From positions 1-37,212 of the forward strand of contig JAJFGO010000057.1 in assembly GCA_021776095.1 (NCBI GenBank): a stretch of DNA of 37,212 nucleotides, read 5' to 3'. Below the pieces are notes generated by a model. The model was not told where the DNA came from. It ran no database searches and saw only the letters and a list, made by a program, of their open reading frames with translations. The position numbers were made by a program, and so were the translations under genes. Source of the DNA: Kiloniellaceae bacterium (GTDB taxonomy: Bacteria; Pseudomonadota; Alphaproteobacteria; Kiloniellales; J153). Below are positions 1-8,789 of the stretch, piece after piece (position 1 is the stretch's first letter; each line of letters begins with the position of its first letter).

Positions 1-1658
1 AGCTCCGCGAAGTCGGTCTGCTGTTCCTTTTCGGCGCCGGTATTCAGAAATGCGGATTGTACGTTGCGGGCCATGGCCGCCAGGTTGATCCCCTTGATCG
101 CCCCATTCGCGAACTTGATCGCGCCTTTACCGTCGAGTGCGCTGACCATTTCTTTCTGGCTGCGCCCCTTGGCCGTGAGCGCGAATTCCATCTGGCCTGT
201 GCCGGAGAGCCGGTCGAAGCCGGCCGCGTCGCGCAACAGCGGCTCGGCCTGGATATCCTCCATGACGAAGCTTTCGGTGACCGATGGCACCGCGCCGCGC
301 GCGTCCAGGCTAACCTTGCCGTGGCCGCTGCCGCCATAAAGAACGAGTTTCTCGAGATCGAGATTGAGCAGGCCGTCTTTTAGCAAGACCACGACCGCGC
401 TGGGGCCAACGTCGATCTCGCGGACTTTGATCGCGCCGACACTGAGGGCGAAATCCACGTTGGCCGCCTTGAGCCCGTCGAGCACCAGGGGTTCGTCGCT
501 CCACTCTTGCGGTCCCGCCGTCGTCGTCGGCGCCGGGCCGCCGGTGCTGGTACCGGTTTGCGCGCCCGTGCCGCCGGATGCCACCGCACCACCGTCTTCC
601 TCGGGCGGCAGATAGGTGTTGAGGTCGATTGCATCCACATCCAGGCTGCCCTTGAGGGACGGCCGCTGGCCACGGATATCGGCGGTTAGGTCGCCGGTGG
701 CGTTGATCGCGTCGAGGGCGATGGTCGCCCGGTTGAAGGCAAAGACCTTGTCGGTGGCGGCGATGGTACCCTTAATCTTGAGCGGCCCCAGCCCTTCGCC
801 CGGCACGTCCAGGGGATTCCCGGTCCAAGCGGCGAGTTCGCGAATCGAGGGCACGTCCAAATCGATTTCGCCTTCGATTTTGGGCGGCGCGCCATTGGTG
901 ACCTTGCCGTCATAGCCCAGATTGACCGGCTTAGAATTGAGCGACAGCCCGATCGGCGTGGTTTGCCCACCCAACAGTCCCCGCAGAGTTGCGGTTTCGA
1001 AACTCAGGTCCAGCTTTTCCTCGTTCCAAACCAGGGATCCCTCGGCGCGCGCCGGGCTGTCCAGGTCGGGCAAAGACAGCTTCATTTGGATATCCGAAAT
1101 TTCCACCGCTTCGCCGCCGCGCGCATCGCGGAAGGTCACCAGGCCATCCTCGAGCCTCACATCGCCCAGGCTGATCTCGGGCAACGTCGGTGCCCCGGCG
1201 CTTTGCGTCCCCGTACTCTGTTCGCCCGTGGTTTGCGTCCCGGTGGCCGGCGCCGAGGGTGCGCCGCCGGCGGTTTCGAAGGCCCAGTTCGGCCGACCGT
1301 TCTTATCGATCTCTAGATTGATGATCGGGCGAACCAAAACGAAGCTGTCGACCTTGATCTGGCCGGATAGCAACGGCCAAACCTGCAGGCGCAAAATCAA
1401 TTCTTCCAAGGCCGCCATCTGCGGCGTCGCGGCGCCGGGCGCATTTGCGAAGGCGACGTCTTCGGCCTGCAACTCCAGGCGCGGTAAAATGGAGAACTTG
1501 ATCTCGCCGTTCAGGCTCAATTCGCGGCCGGTCGCCTCGCGCGTGGCTTGCACGATCTTTTCCTTGTAGACCTCCGCCGGAACCAGAAACGGAACCACCA
1601 CAGCGGCGATCACAACCAAGACGACAAGAGCACCTACGGCGAGAAAAAATCGTTTCAT
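1..1658 (-). CDS. AsmA-family envelope protein, 3' end cut by window edge
   Basis: The frame is open from the ATG at 1658 to the window edge (552 codons), so the C-terminus is missing. Residues 1-5 are short and basic (MKRFF), followed by one hydrophobic segment at about 5-27, which predicts an inner-membrane anchor with a large periplasmic domain. The next part (about 28-120) has the AsmA N-terminal style (VPAEVYKEKI, TGRELSLNGEIKFSILPRLEL, FVLVRPIINLEIDKNG). AsmA-like proteins are linked to outer-membrane assembly and lipid transfer between the membranes. Two low-complexity Gly/Thr/Ser/Gln linkers (about residues 130-160, and one encoded near 500-600) separate the beta-rich blocks. The C-terminal part in view (SGTGQMEFALTARG, then GAIKFANGAIKGINLAAMAR) matches the conserved AsmA C-terminal repeat style. 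A GAGG motif lies about 9 bases before the start. Family call is firm; the exact role is unknown. Confidence 0.85.
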   Translation of the reverse strand, partial: MKRFFLAVGALVVLVVIAAVVVPFLVPAEVYKEKIVQATREATGRELSLNGEIKFSILPRLELQAEDVAFANAPGAATPQMAALEELILRLQVWPLLSGQIKVDSFVLVRPIINLEIDKNGRPNWAFETAGGAPSAPATGTQTTGEQSTGTQSAGAPTLPEISLGDVRLEDGLVTFRDARGGEAVEISDIQMKLSLPDLDSPARAEGSLVWNEEKLDLSFETATLRGLLGGQTTPIGLSLNSKPVNLGYDGKVTNGAPPKIEGEIDLDVPSIRELAAWTGNPLDVPGEGLGPLKIKGTIAATDKVFAFNRATIALDAINATGDLTADIRGQRPSLKGSLDVDAIDLNTYLPPEEDGGAVASGGTGAQTGTSTGGPAPTTTAGPQEWSDEPLVLDGLKAANVDFALSVGAIKVREIDVGPSAVVVLLKDGLLNLDLEKLVLYGGSGHGKVSLDARGAVPSVTESFVMEDIQAEPLLRDAAGFDRLSGTGQMEFALTAKGRSQKEMVSALDGKGAIKFANGAIKGINLAAMARNVQSAFLNTGAEKEQQTDFAE

Positions 1659-1985
1659 CGCAACGCCTCACAAAAGGTTTTTTCCCTGGAACTTTAGGGC
1701 CGCAAACAGGCGTCCGGCCATTCCGGCCGCGCCCACCCATCTTGCGTCTTACGGGCCGCCGCTATGCGGCATCCCCCGCGCAGGAGCCCATTTGGTAACT
1801 GATACGTGATTTTCCTCCACAGTACCAGCCCCATAGCGAGCCCGCATCGCGCCTGAAACTCATTGTCATTTCATGCGCATCCGGTCTTGTCCTAGCGGGA
1901 CGGGTTCTGCCATGATTCACGATGCCAACCGTCACCGGCGGTCCATAACCTATCGCCGAGATTGCACTTCAAAGGTGGCAAGAAA
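1659..1985. other. Intergenic region between divergent asmA-like and GST genes
   Basis: These 327 bases separate two divergently transcribed genes and should hold both promoters. No convincing coding frame is present. A short GC hairpin (GCCG...CGGC) lies near 1755-1771. I could not pick clear -35/-10 pairs. The GST ribosome site (AGGTGG) lies at 1972-1977. Confidence 0.5.
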
Positions 1986-2624
1986 ATGACAAATCCGATT
2001 CTCTATGGCCCGCATTTCAGCACCTATGTGCGGAGCGCGCGACTGGCGCTCGCGGAAAAGGGCGTCGCCTACGATCTCGAGGAGGTCGACATGTTCGCCG
2101 GCGCCCACAAGGAAGCCGCGCACTTGGAGCGCCATCCCTTCGGCAAGGTTCCCGTCTTCGAGCACGAAGGCTTCGTTCTCTACGAAACCTGCGCGATTCT
2201 GCGCTACATCGACGAAGCCTTTCAAGGCCCGCGCCTGCAGCCCGGCGACCCAGGGGGGCGGGCTCGCATGACCCAGATAATCAGCGTTATCGATTGCTAT
2301 GCCTACCGCCCGATAATCCCCGGTATCGTGATTCCGCGCTTCACGGCCGTGCGTAGCAAGAAGAAGCCGGACGAAGCGGCGATCGACGCCGCCGTTCCGG
2401 AGGCCGCGGAGGCCTTAGCCGTACTGGAATCCCTATTCGTGGGTGAGTTCCTGGCTGGCAAGGCGCTATCCCTGGCGGATCTGCACCTGGCCCCGGTCCA
2501 CGATTATTTCCGCCAGACGCCGGAAGGCGAAAGCCTGTTGAGTGGGGCGCCCAAATTGAGCCGCTGGTGGTCGACCATGAGCCGCCGGCCGAGTATGCAG
2601 GAAACCGCGCCATCCCTCGCCTGA
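1986..2624 (+). CDS. Glutathione S-transferase family protein
   Basis: A 212-residue cytosolic protein with the two-domain GST layout. The N-terminal thioredoxin-like half contains HPFGKVPVFEHEGF followed by LYETCAILRYIDE, which is the cis-proline/glutathione gamma-glutamyl binding region. The C-terminal helical half has the SLADLHLAPVHDYF N-capping box near residues 160-175. The start is placed at 1986 (MTNPILYG) because AGGTGG sits 8 bases upstream; an in-frame ATG at 1962 would only add eight residues. The stop TGA shares its last base with the ATG of the next gene (TGATG), so the binding-protein gene that follows is probably translationally coupled. GSTs conjugate glutathione to electrophiles or act as isomerases or reductases; the substrate here is unknown. 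The maleylacetoacetate-isomerase (zeta class) signature is not evident. Confidence 0.85.
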   Translation: MTNPILYGPHFSTYVRSARLALAEKGVAYDLEEVDMFAGAHKEAAHLERHPFGKVPVFEHEGFVLYETCAILRYIDEAFQGPRLQPGDPGGRARMTQIISVIDCYAYRPIIPGIVIPRFTAVRSKKKPDEAAIDAAVPEAAEALAVLESLFVGEFLAGKALSLADLHLAPVHDYFRQTPEGESLLSGAPKLSRWWSTMSRRPSMQETAPSLA

Positions 2625-4315
2625 TGCGGTGGCGCCGCGCCGCGCCGATCCGCGCGCTCCGCCCATTCGCCGCCCTGGCGTTCGCCCTGTCCCTGGCCTT
2701 TTTTCCAGGCGGGCCGGCGCGCGCGGGCGACTTGACCATCGGCATGACCCAATTCCCCTCGACCTTGCACCCCTTGATCGATTCCATGCTGGCCAAGACC
2801 TACGTCAACTCCATGGTCCGCCGGCCCTTCACGGCCTACGATCAGGAGTGGAAGTTGATCTGCATGCTGTGCACCGAGCTGCCAAGCCTGGAGAACGGCT
2901 TGGCAGTGCTTGAGACGACGGCCGACGGCAAGAACGGTATCGCGGTTACCTACAAGATTCAGCCCAAGGCTACCTGGGGCGACGGCACACCGGTGACCAG
3001 CGCCGACGTGATGTTCGCATGGGAGGTTGGGCGGCACCCGCTGTCGGGCGTCAGCAACCTGGAACTCTACAAGCGGATCATCGCGATCGACGTTCTGGAC
3101 GATAAGACCGTCACCCTGCATACCGACAAGGTCACCTTCGAGTATGCCGCGATCAACGATTTCCTCCTCCTACCGGCCCATATCGAGCGGCCGATCTTCG
3201 AAGCCGATCCGGCCAGCTATCGCAGCCGTACCGCCTTCGATTCCGACCCCACCAACCCAGGCCTAGCCTTCGGCCCCTACCGCGTTTCGGAAGTGGAAAG
3301 CGGCGCGCGCATCGTCCTGGTCCGCAACGAAACCTGGTGGGGACAAAAACCCGCGTTCGATAAGATCACCGTGCGGGTGATCGAGAACACCGCCGCCCTG
3401 GAGGCCAATCTTCTGTCCGGCGCGCTCGACATGATCACAGGGGAACTCGGCCTGACCCTCGATCAGGCCCTCGCGTTCGAAAAGCGTAATGGCGCGCGCT
3501 TCGATGTCATGTACAAGCCCGGGCTGACATACGAGCATCTGGACCTCAATCTCGACAATCCGATCCTGGCCGACAAGCGCGTGCGCAAGGCCTTGGTCCA
3601 CGCCCTTGACCGCGATTCCATCAGCGAACGACTTTTCGAGGGGCGCCAACCGGTCGCCCATGGGTCCGTCAGTGCGCTCGACTGGGTACACGATCCTGAA
3701 ATTCCGAAATACCCCTATGATCCGGCACGCGCCAAGGCCTTGCTCGACGAGGCCGGCTGGTCGGACCTCAAGGATGGCGTGCGGCACAACGCGGCGGGCG
3801 AGCGCCTCATGATCGAACTCATGACCACGGCGGGTAACCGCAGCCGCGAGTTGGTCGAGCAAGTTCTGCAAAGCCAGTGGAAACAGGTCGGCATCGATGT
3901 GCGTATTCGCAACGAGCCGGCGCGCGTCTTCTTCGGCGAAACCGTGAGCAAACGCAAGTTCACCGGCGCCGCCATGTTCGCCTGGCTCTCCGCGCCGGAA
4001 AACGTGCCGCGCACGACACTCCATTCCGAGTCAATCCCAAGTGAGGACAACGCCTGGGGCGGGCAGAACTACACGGGCTACAACAACGCCGAGATGGACG
4101 CCCTGCTTGAGATCATCGAAACGGAACTCGACCGGCCGAAGCGCAAGGCTCTATGGTCACGCCTGCAGCGCATCTACGTCGAAGACTTGCCCGCCATCCC
4201 ACTCTACTGGCGCGCTGCGGCCTTTATCTTGCCCAAGTGGCTAAGCGGCGTGCGCCCCACCGGCCACCAGGACCCCACCACGCTCTGGGTTGAGGAATGG
4301 ACCGATTCACGGTGA
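2624..4315 (+). CDS. Oligopeptide/dipeptide-type ABC transporter substrate-binding protein (SBP_bac_5)
   Basis: A 563-residue periplasmic binding protein. The start at 2624 (MRWRRAAP) overlaps the GST stop and gives a standard signal peptide: basic n-region, hydrophobic LAFALSLAFF, and cleavage near GGPARA before GDLTIG. An upstream in-frame ATG at 2567 would bury the signal, so it is less likely. Family signs include the N-terminal TQFPSTLHPLIDS, YKIQPKATWGDGTPVTSADVMFAWE (the FHLR..KFHDGTPVTAEDV-like block) and DKRVRKALVHALDRDSI. It should deliver a peptide or peptide-like solute to the two permeases that follow. There is no lipobox cysteine. The ligand is not predictable; coupling with a GST allows the untested guess of glutathione or a conjugate. 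Confidence 0.9.
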   Translation: MRWRRAAPIRALRPFAALAFALSLAFFPGGPARAGDLTIGMTQFPSTLHPLIDSMLAKTYVNSMVRRPFTAYDQEWKLICMLCTELPSLENGLAVLETTADGKNGIAVTYKIQPKATWGDGTPVTSADVMFAWEVGRHPLSGVSNLELYKRIIAIDVLDDKTVTLHTDKVTFEYAAINDFLLLPAHIERPIFEADPASYRSRTAFDSDPTNPGLAFGPYRVSEVESGARIVLVRNETWWGQKPAFDKITVRVIENTAALEANLLSGALDMITGELGLTLDQALAFEKRNGARFDVMYKPGLTYEHLDLNLDNPILADKRVRKALVHALDRDSISERLFEGRQPVAHGSVSALDWVHDPEIPKYPYDPARAKALLDEAGWSDLKDGVRHNAAGERLMIELMTTAGNRSRELVEQVLQSQWKQVGIDVRIRNEPARVFFGETVSKRKFTGAAMFAWLSAPENVPRTTLHSESIPSEDNAWGGQNYTGYNNAEMDALLEIIETELDRPKRKALWSRLQRIYVEDLPAIPLYWRAAAFILPKWLSGVRPTGHQDPTTLWVEEWTDSR

Positions 4316-4390
4316 CGGATATAACGGATCGCGACTCGAATCGCACTAGGCTAATCTTGCGTCCCGAAACCTGAATCCGGCCCGCCGGTC

Positions 4391-5341
4391 ATGCTCCGCT
4401 ATATCGCCCAACGCCTGAGCGAGTCCGCACTGGTCCTTCTGATCATGTCGTTCGTGATCTATGGGCTGATCGGGCTCATGCCGGGCGATCCGATCGACCT
4501 GATGATCAACGCCGATCCGAAGCTGACGGCGGCGGACGCGGCGCGCCTGCGGGCGCTGCATGGCCTCGACCGGCCGATCTGGGAGCGGTACCTGACCTGG
4601 CTCGGCGGCGCGATGCAGGGCGATTTCGGGTTTTCGCGTCTGCATTCCAGGCCGGTGCTCGAGATCCTCTGGCCGCGCCTGGGCACCACCGTGATCCTCA
4701 TGGGGTTGAGCTTCGCGCTGGCCCTGCTGCTCGCGGTGCCGGCCGGGCTGCTGGCCGCGCTCAAACCACGCTCCTGGCGCGACGCGGCGGTCAACGTGAT
4801 CGCCTTCGCGGGGATTTCGGTTCCGCCCTTCTGGCTCGCAATTCTGCTGATCATCGTCTTCGCAGTCCTGCTGGGTTGGCTACCGGCCGGCGGCATGGCG
4901 CCGCGCGGCGCCGGCCTAGGCGCCCAGATCGCCCACCTGGCCCTGCCGGTCGCGACCCTGACCCTGGCCACCCTGGGCGGAATCCTGCGCTTCGTACGCG
5001 CCGCCGCCATGGAGGCGCTACGTCAAGATTATGTGCGCACGGCGCGCGCCAAGGGCCTAGGCGAGCGTCAGGTTGTGCTGGGCCATGTCTTGCGCAACGC
5101 CATGATCCCGGTTGTCACGATCCTGGCGCTCAACTTCGGGGCGCTGTTTTCCGGCGCGCTAATCACCGAGACCATGTTCGGCACCCTGGGCATGGGCAAG
5201 ACCATCTACGACTCGATCCTGGGCAACGATTTCAACCTGGCCCTGGTGGGCCTGTTGCTGGCGACCTTGACCACCCTACTCGCCAATCTGTTGGCCGACA
5301 TCTGCTACGCCTGGCTCGACCCGAGGATCTCCTATGACTGA
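4391..5341 (+). CDS. Oligopeptide-type ABC transporter permease, DppB/OppB-like
   Basis: A 316-residue inner-membrane permease with about six membrane segments. The N-terminus (MLRYIAQRLSESALVLLIMSFVIYGLIGLMPGDP) is the classic DppB/OppB opening, followed by LRALHGLDRPIWERYLTWLGGAMQGDFGFS, the large first periplasmic region. The ATPase-coupling (EAA) loop is AAAMEALRQDYVRTARAKGLGERQVVLGHVLRNA, encoded near 5005-5100. It lies 75 bases after the binding-protein stop, with no strong ribosome site seen, and overlaps the next permease by 8 bases (stop 5339-5341, next start 5334). It should form the heterodimeric channel with the next gene product. Confidence 0.93.
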   Translation: MLRYIAQRLSESALVLLIMSFVIYGLIGLMPGDPIDLMINADPKLTAADAARLRALHGLDRPIWERYLTWLGGAMQGDFGFSRLHSRPVLEILWPRLGTTVILMGLSFALALLLAVPAGLLAALKPRSWRDAAVNVIAFAGISVPPFWLAILLIIVFAVLLGWLPAGGMAPRGAGLGAQIAHLALPVATLTLATLGGILRFVRAAAMEALRQDYVRTARAKGLGERQVVLGHVLRNAMIPVVTILALNFGALFSGALITETMFGTLGMGKTIYDSILGNDFNLALVGLLLATLTTLLANLLADICYAWLDPRISYD

Positions 5342-6284
5342 GCCCGGCCCCAATACCCTCACCGCCGAGGCAGCCCAGGCCCTCGGCCCCGCGCGTTCGC
5401 CGGCGGGGATTTTGTGGCGGCGCTTTCTGGAGCATCGCCTGGCGCTGGGCAGCCTCCTGGTCTTGATCCTCTTCGCCGCCGCCGCCCTGGCCGCCCCGGT
5501 GATCGAGCAACTGCTCGGCCATGACGCGACCCTGGTCGATCTGTTCAACGCCAAGCAGCCGGCCTCCCTGGCCCATCCCCTGGGCACCGACGAATTGGGC
5601 CGCGATCTGCTGTTGCGTTTGCTGTACGGCGGCCGGGTCTCCCTGACCGTCGGCCTGGTCGCTGCCCTCTGCGCCGCCGTGATCGGCACCGCGGTCGGGC
5701 TCTGGGCCGGCTACTTCGGCGGCGCGGCGGACGCCCTGCTGATGCGCCTGACCGACGGTGTGATCGCCCTGCCCCTGCTGCCGCTCTTGATCGTGCTGGC
5801 CGCCATAGACCTGACCAAGCTGGGGCTGCCGGAAGCGCTCGCCACCTCCCAGGATGTCAGCCTCTACCGCATCGTGGTGCTGATCGCCCTGGTCGGCTGG
5901 ACCACGGTCGCGCGCCTGGTGCGGGGCGCGACCCTATCCATGAAAACCCGCGAGTTCGTGCGCGCGGCCCGGGCGCTGGGCGCCGGCGCGCCGCGCATCG
6001 TCCTGGTCCACATTCTGCCCAACGTGGTCTCGCCGATCATCGTCGCGACCACGCTGTCTATCGGCAACATCATCTTGCTGGAATCGGTGCTGAGTTTTCT
6101 CGGCCTCGGCATCCAGCCGCCGATCGCGTCCTGGGGCAACATGCTGACCAACGCGCAGGAACTGATCTGGGACGCGCCCGCCCTGGCGATCTATCCGGGC
6201 CTCTTGATCTTCGCCACCGTGATCGCCTTCAACTTCCTGGGCGACGGCCTGCAAGACGCCCTCGACCCGCGCGCGGTGGAGTAA
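5334..6284 (+). CDS. Oligopeptide-type ABC transporter permease, DppC/OppC-like
   Basis: A 316-residue partner permease of the DppC/OppC type. It has an N-terminal cytoplasmic stretch, a first membrane helix (LALGSLLVLILFAAAALAA), then the conserved HPLGTDELGRDLLLRLLYGGRVSLTVG block that marks DppC/OppC proteins. The coupling loop (MKTREFVRAARALGAGAPRIVLVHILPNV) and the C-terminal ATPLSIGN/FLGDGLQDALDP-like end are present. It overlaps the upstream permease, consistent with one transcript. No ATPase gene (DppD/F) follows within the window; the next gene is an unrelated DMT transporter, so the energising subunits must be encoded elsewhere or shared. Confidence 0.93.
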   Translation: MTEPGPNTLTAEAAQALGPARSPAGILWRRFLEHRLALGSLLVLILFAAAALAAPVIEQLLGHDATLVDLFNAKQPASLAHPLGTDELGRDLLLRLLYGGRVSLTVGLVAALCAAVIGTAVGLWAGYFGGAADALLMRLTDGVIALPLLPLLIVLAAIDLTKLGLPEALATSQDVSLYRIVVLIALVGWTTVARLVRGATLSMKTREFVRAARALGAGAPRIVLVHILPNVVSPIIVATTLSIGNIILLESVLSFLGLGIQPPIASWGNMLTNAQELIWDAPALAIYPGLLIFATVIAFNFLGDGLQDALDPRAVE

Positions 6285-6412
6285 ACGCATCCACCGCACA
6301 ACCTCAGCCCCGCATTCCGCGCCGCCCTGGCTTGCGGTCTTTGCGGGTACCGGCGAAAGCTGGATCGGCCTAGGTTGACCTTCGAACCGTCTCTACGCCT
6401 CTTGAGGATCCC

Positions 6413-7390
6413 ATGACCGCCCCTTCCGACGAGACCCCGGCCGCCGCCCTGCCGGCCGCCGAAGCCGCGCGGCTTGCGGCGCGCCAGATCGATCAAGCAA
6501 AGGAGGTCGGACGCGGCATCGCCTTCATGGTGGTTGCGATCGCACTCTTCTCCTTCATGGACGGCTTGGTCAAATGGCTGGCACCTCGTTATCCGATCAT
6601 GGAAATCGTGTTTTTCCGCAGCCTCTTCGCATTTGTGCCCCTGGGCATTTTCATTTTTCGCACCGGCACCCTGGGCTCCCTCAGGACACAGCGGCCGCTC
6701 GGGCATATTTTTCGCTCCTTCATGGGCCTCGCGGCCATGAGCGCTTTCTTCTACGCCTTTGCCAACATGCCCTTGGCCAACGCGGTCGCCATCAGCTTCG
6801 CGGCGCCACTGTTCATCACCGCGCTCTCGGTGCCGCTGCTTGGCGAGGCGGTCGGCCCGCGCCGCTGGAGCGCCGTCGTGGTCGGCTTCATCGGTGTGAT
6901 CGTCATGGTGCGGCCCGACGCCGGCATTTTCGATAGCGTCGCCATGGTCGCCCTCTCCGGCACCATTTTCATGGCCTTGGCCATGATCTTCGTGCGCAAG
7001 CTGTCGAGGACCGAGACCAGTGCCGCCATCGTGTTCTATTTCTCGCTGTCGGCCACCGTGGTCTCCGGCGCCTTTATGCCGTTTCAGTGGGTCACACCCG
7101 ATCTGCCTGACCTCGCCCTGCTGATCGCGGTCGGGCTGATCGGCGGCATGGCGCAAATCTTCATGACCAATGCCTTCCGCCACGCCCCGGTCGCGGTGAT
7201 CGTGCCCTTCGAATACACGGCCATAATCTGGGCGGTTCTGCTCGGCTTCTTTCTCTGGGGCGACATACCCGGCCTCCACGTCTGGCTTGGAGTCGCCATC
7301 GTGGCCGCCAGCGGCATCTACATCGTGCGGCGCGAGGCCAATTTGGGCCTGCGCCGGGGCGTCGCACGGCCCTTGCAGCCGAAGCGCTAA
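6413..7390 (+). CDS. DMT-superfamily transporter with two EamA domains
   Basis: A 325-residue membrane protein with about ten predicted helices in two repeated EamA halves, after an unusually long Ala-rich cytoplasmic N-terminus (about 35 residues). Half one runs from GIAFMVVAIALFSFMDGLVKWLAPRYP to about residue 165. Half two contains GTIFMALAMIFVRKLSRTE and ends with AVLLGFFLWGDIPGLHVWLGVAIVAASGIYIVRRE, which is the typical EamA C-terminus. GAGG sits six bases before the ATG. Members export amino acids, metabolites or drugs; the substrate is not predictable. It is separated from the ABC set by 128 bases and is convergent with the MFS gene, only 10 bases away. Confidence 0.9.
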   Translation: MTAPSDETPAAALPAAEAARLAARQIDQAKEVGRGIAFMVVAIALFSFMDGLVKWLAPRYPIMEIVFFRSLFAFVPLGIFIFRTGTLGSLRTQRPLGHIFRSFMGLAAMSAFFYAFANMPLANAVAISFAAPLFITALSVPLLGEAVGPRRWSAVVVGFIGVIVMVRPDAGIFDSVAMVALSGTIFMALAMIFVRKLSRTETSAAIVFYFSLSATVVSGAFMPFQWVTPDLPDLALLIAVGLIGGMAQIFMTNAFRHAPVAVIVPFEYTAIIWAVLLGFFLWGDIPGLHVWLGVAIVAASGIYIVRREANLGLRRGVARPLQPKR

Positions 7391-7400
7391 ACCGATCGCG

Positions 7401-8675
7401 TCAGGAGGTGGCGTCCGGTGCGCCTGGGTCGGCCCCGCCGTTGGCCGGACCGGCGCGTGGGTCCAGGCTTGCCGCGACCGGCGACATGCGGGTCATGCCG
7501 ACAACCGGCTCCTGGCGGTCGGCCGGCACGCCGGCGCGCGCGGTCTTGCGGTAGACCACGAAGGCGGCATAGAGCAGCGACACCGCGCCGATGAAGCCGA
7601 AGAAGGCGCTCGGCCCCAGGCTGCCCATGGCGAAGGCGGAGATAATGGGACCGAAGGTCGCGCCGACCGCATAGGCGAGCAGCAAGCCGCCCGAGGCCGC
7701 GACATAGCGCTCGCGCGGCAAGTGATCGAAGGCCTGGGCGATGCAGATCGGGTAGATCGTGGTCATGCCACCACCCAAGAGCATCCCGATCGCCAAAAAT
7801 ACGGGCAGCGGCGCAGCGCGGAAGGTCGCTCCGATCCCGGCCGCGCACACCAAGGCGACCACCCCCAGCACAACCAGGAGAACCGCGCGGCGGTCGAAGC
7901 GGTCGGAGAGGCGCCCGATCGGCCACTGGAACAACATGCCGCCCAGGATCACCGAAGCCATGAAGATCGATATTTCCAGAACGTTCAAGCCTGCGTCCGT
8001 GGCGAAGACCGGGCCCATACCGTAGTACGAGCTCATCACCGCGCCGGCGCCGCAGGACCCGACCACGGCAAGCGGCGAGGCCACATAAAGCTGATGAAAG
8101 GTCATGGTCTGGATGCGGTCGAGCCGGGGCGCTTCAACCCGGGTCAGAACCACCGGCACGATCGACAGCGAGGTCAGGAGCGCCGCCATGACGAAACCCT
8201 CCAGGGCCTCCAGATCCCAAAGGTTGACCATGAGTTGGCCGGAGATTCCGGCGCCGTACATCACGATCATATAAACGCCCAGGACCTGGCCCCGAGTCTT
8301 GTTCTCGGTGCGCTCGTTGAGCCAGCTTTCCATGATCGCGAACACCCCGGCGATGCAAAAGCCCGCGAGGAACCGCAGCACGCCCCAGGAGATGGGGTTG
8401 AACAACATGGGATAGGCCAGCGCCACCGCGCCGATGATCCCGGCGAAACCGGCAAAGGCCCGGATGTGCCCGACCGCGTTGATCAGCCGCCGGCCATAGG
8501 CGGCCCCGGCCCACAGTCCGGCGAAATAGGCGGCCATAATCACGCCGATCGCCTCGGGCGCGAAATCCGCCGCCGTCAGCTTGAGCGGCAAGGTCAGGTT
8601 CAAAAGGCTGTTGCCGGTCATCATGATCACGGCGCCGAGCAGAATCGCGGCGACGGAAGCGAGTGTCTTGAACAT
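7401..8675 (-). CDS. MFS transporter, YcaD-like
   Basis: A 424-residue, 12-helix major facilitator. The start is set at 8675 (MFKTLASVAAILLG), where helix 1 begins and a GAGG lies upstream; an in-frame ATG at 8774 would add a non-hydrophobic Arg-rich tail that does not look native. Similarity to E. coli YcaD is recognisable in ESWLNERTENKTRGQVLGVYM and in QWPIGRLSDRF, the loop motif of the second half. YcaD-type carriers have no firmly assigned substrate. The gene lies downstream of znuA on the same strand, but 114 bases separate the znuA stop from the MFS start, so co-transcription with znuA is possible but not shown. Confidence 0.88.
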   Translation of the reverse strand: MFKTLASVAAILLGAVIMMTGNSLLNLTLPLKLTAADFAPEAIGVIMAAYFAGLWAGAAYGRRLINAVGHIRAFAGFAGIIGAVALAYPMLFNPISWGVLRFLAGFCIAGVFAIMESWLNERTENKTRGQVLGVYMIVMYGAGISGQLMVNLWDLEALEGFVMAALLTSLSIVPVVLTRVEAPRLDRIQTMTFHQLYVASPLAVVGSCGAGAVMSSYYGMGPVFATDAGLNVLEISIFMASVILGGMLFQWPIGRLSDRFDRRAVLLVVLGVVALVCAAGIGATFRAAPLPVFLAIGMLLGGGMTTIYPICIAQAFDHLPRERYVAASGGLLLAYAVGATFGPIISAFAMGSLGPSAFFGFIGAVSLLYAAFVVYRKTARAGVPADRQEPVVGMTRMSPVAASLDPRAGPANGGADPGAPDATS

Positions 8676-8789
8676 GAGTGGCGCGGCCTCGCGGGGGGTC
8701 TCTTTGCTCAATGCACCCTTTGGCGAAAACGCGCAAGCCCGTAACCGCCCGAAACGGTACCGCGCGCGACTCACTTCAATCGGCGGAAC

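Noticed and set aside
1986-2624. GST as maleylacetoacetate isomerase completing the homogentisate pathway
   Set aside because: The zeta-class active-site signature is not visible, and the gene is 33 kb away and coupled to a peptide ABC set.
6191-7279. Minus-strand open frame (362 codons) opposite the DMT gene
   Set aside because: It is strongly charged and His/Gly-rich, spans two unrelated plus-strand genes and has no motif; it is a shadow.
7287-8744. Long plus-strand open frame (485 codons) opposite the MFS gene
   Set aside because: It is His/Arg/Asp/Gln-rich with no domain and no hydrophobic pattern. It is the antisense shadow of a clear 12-helix MFS gene in GC-rich DNA.
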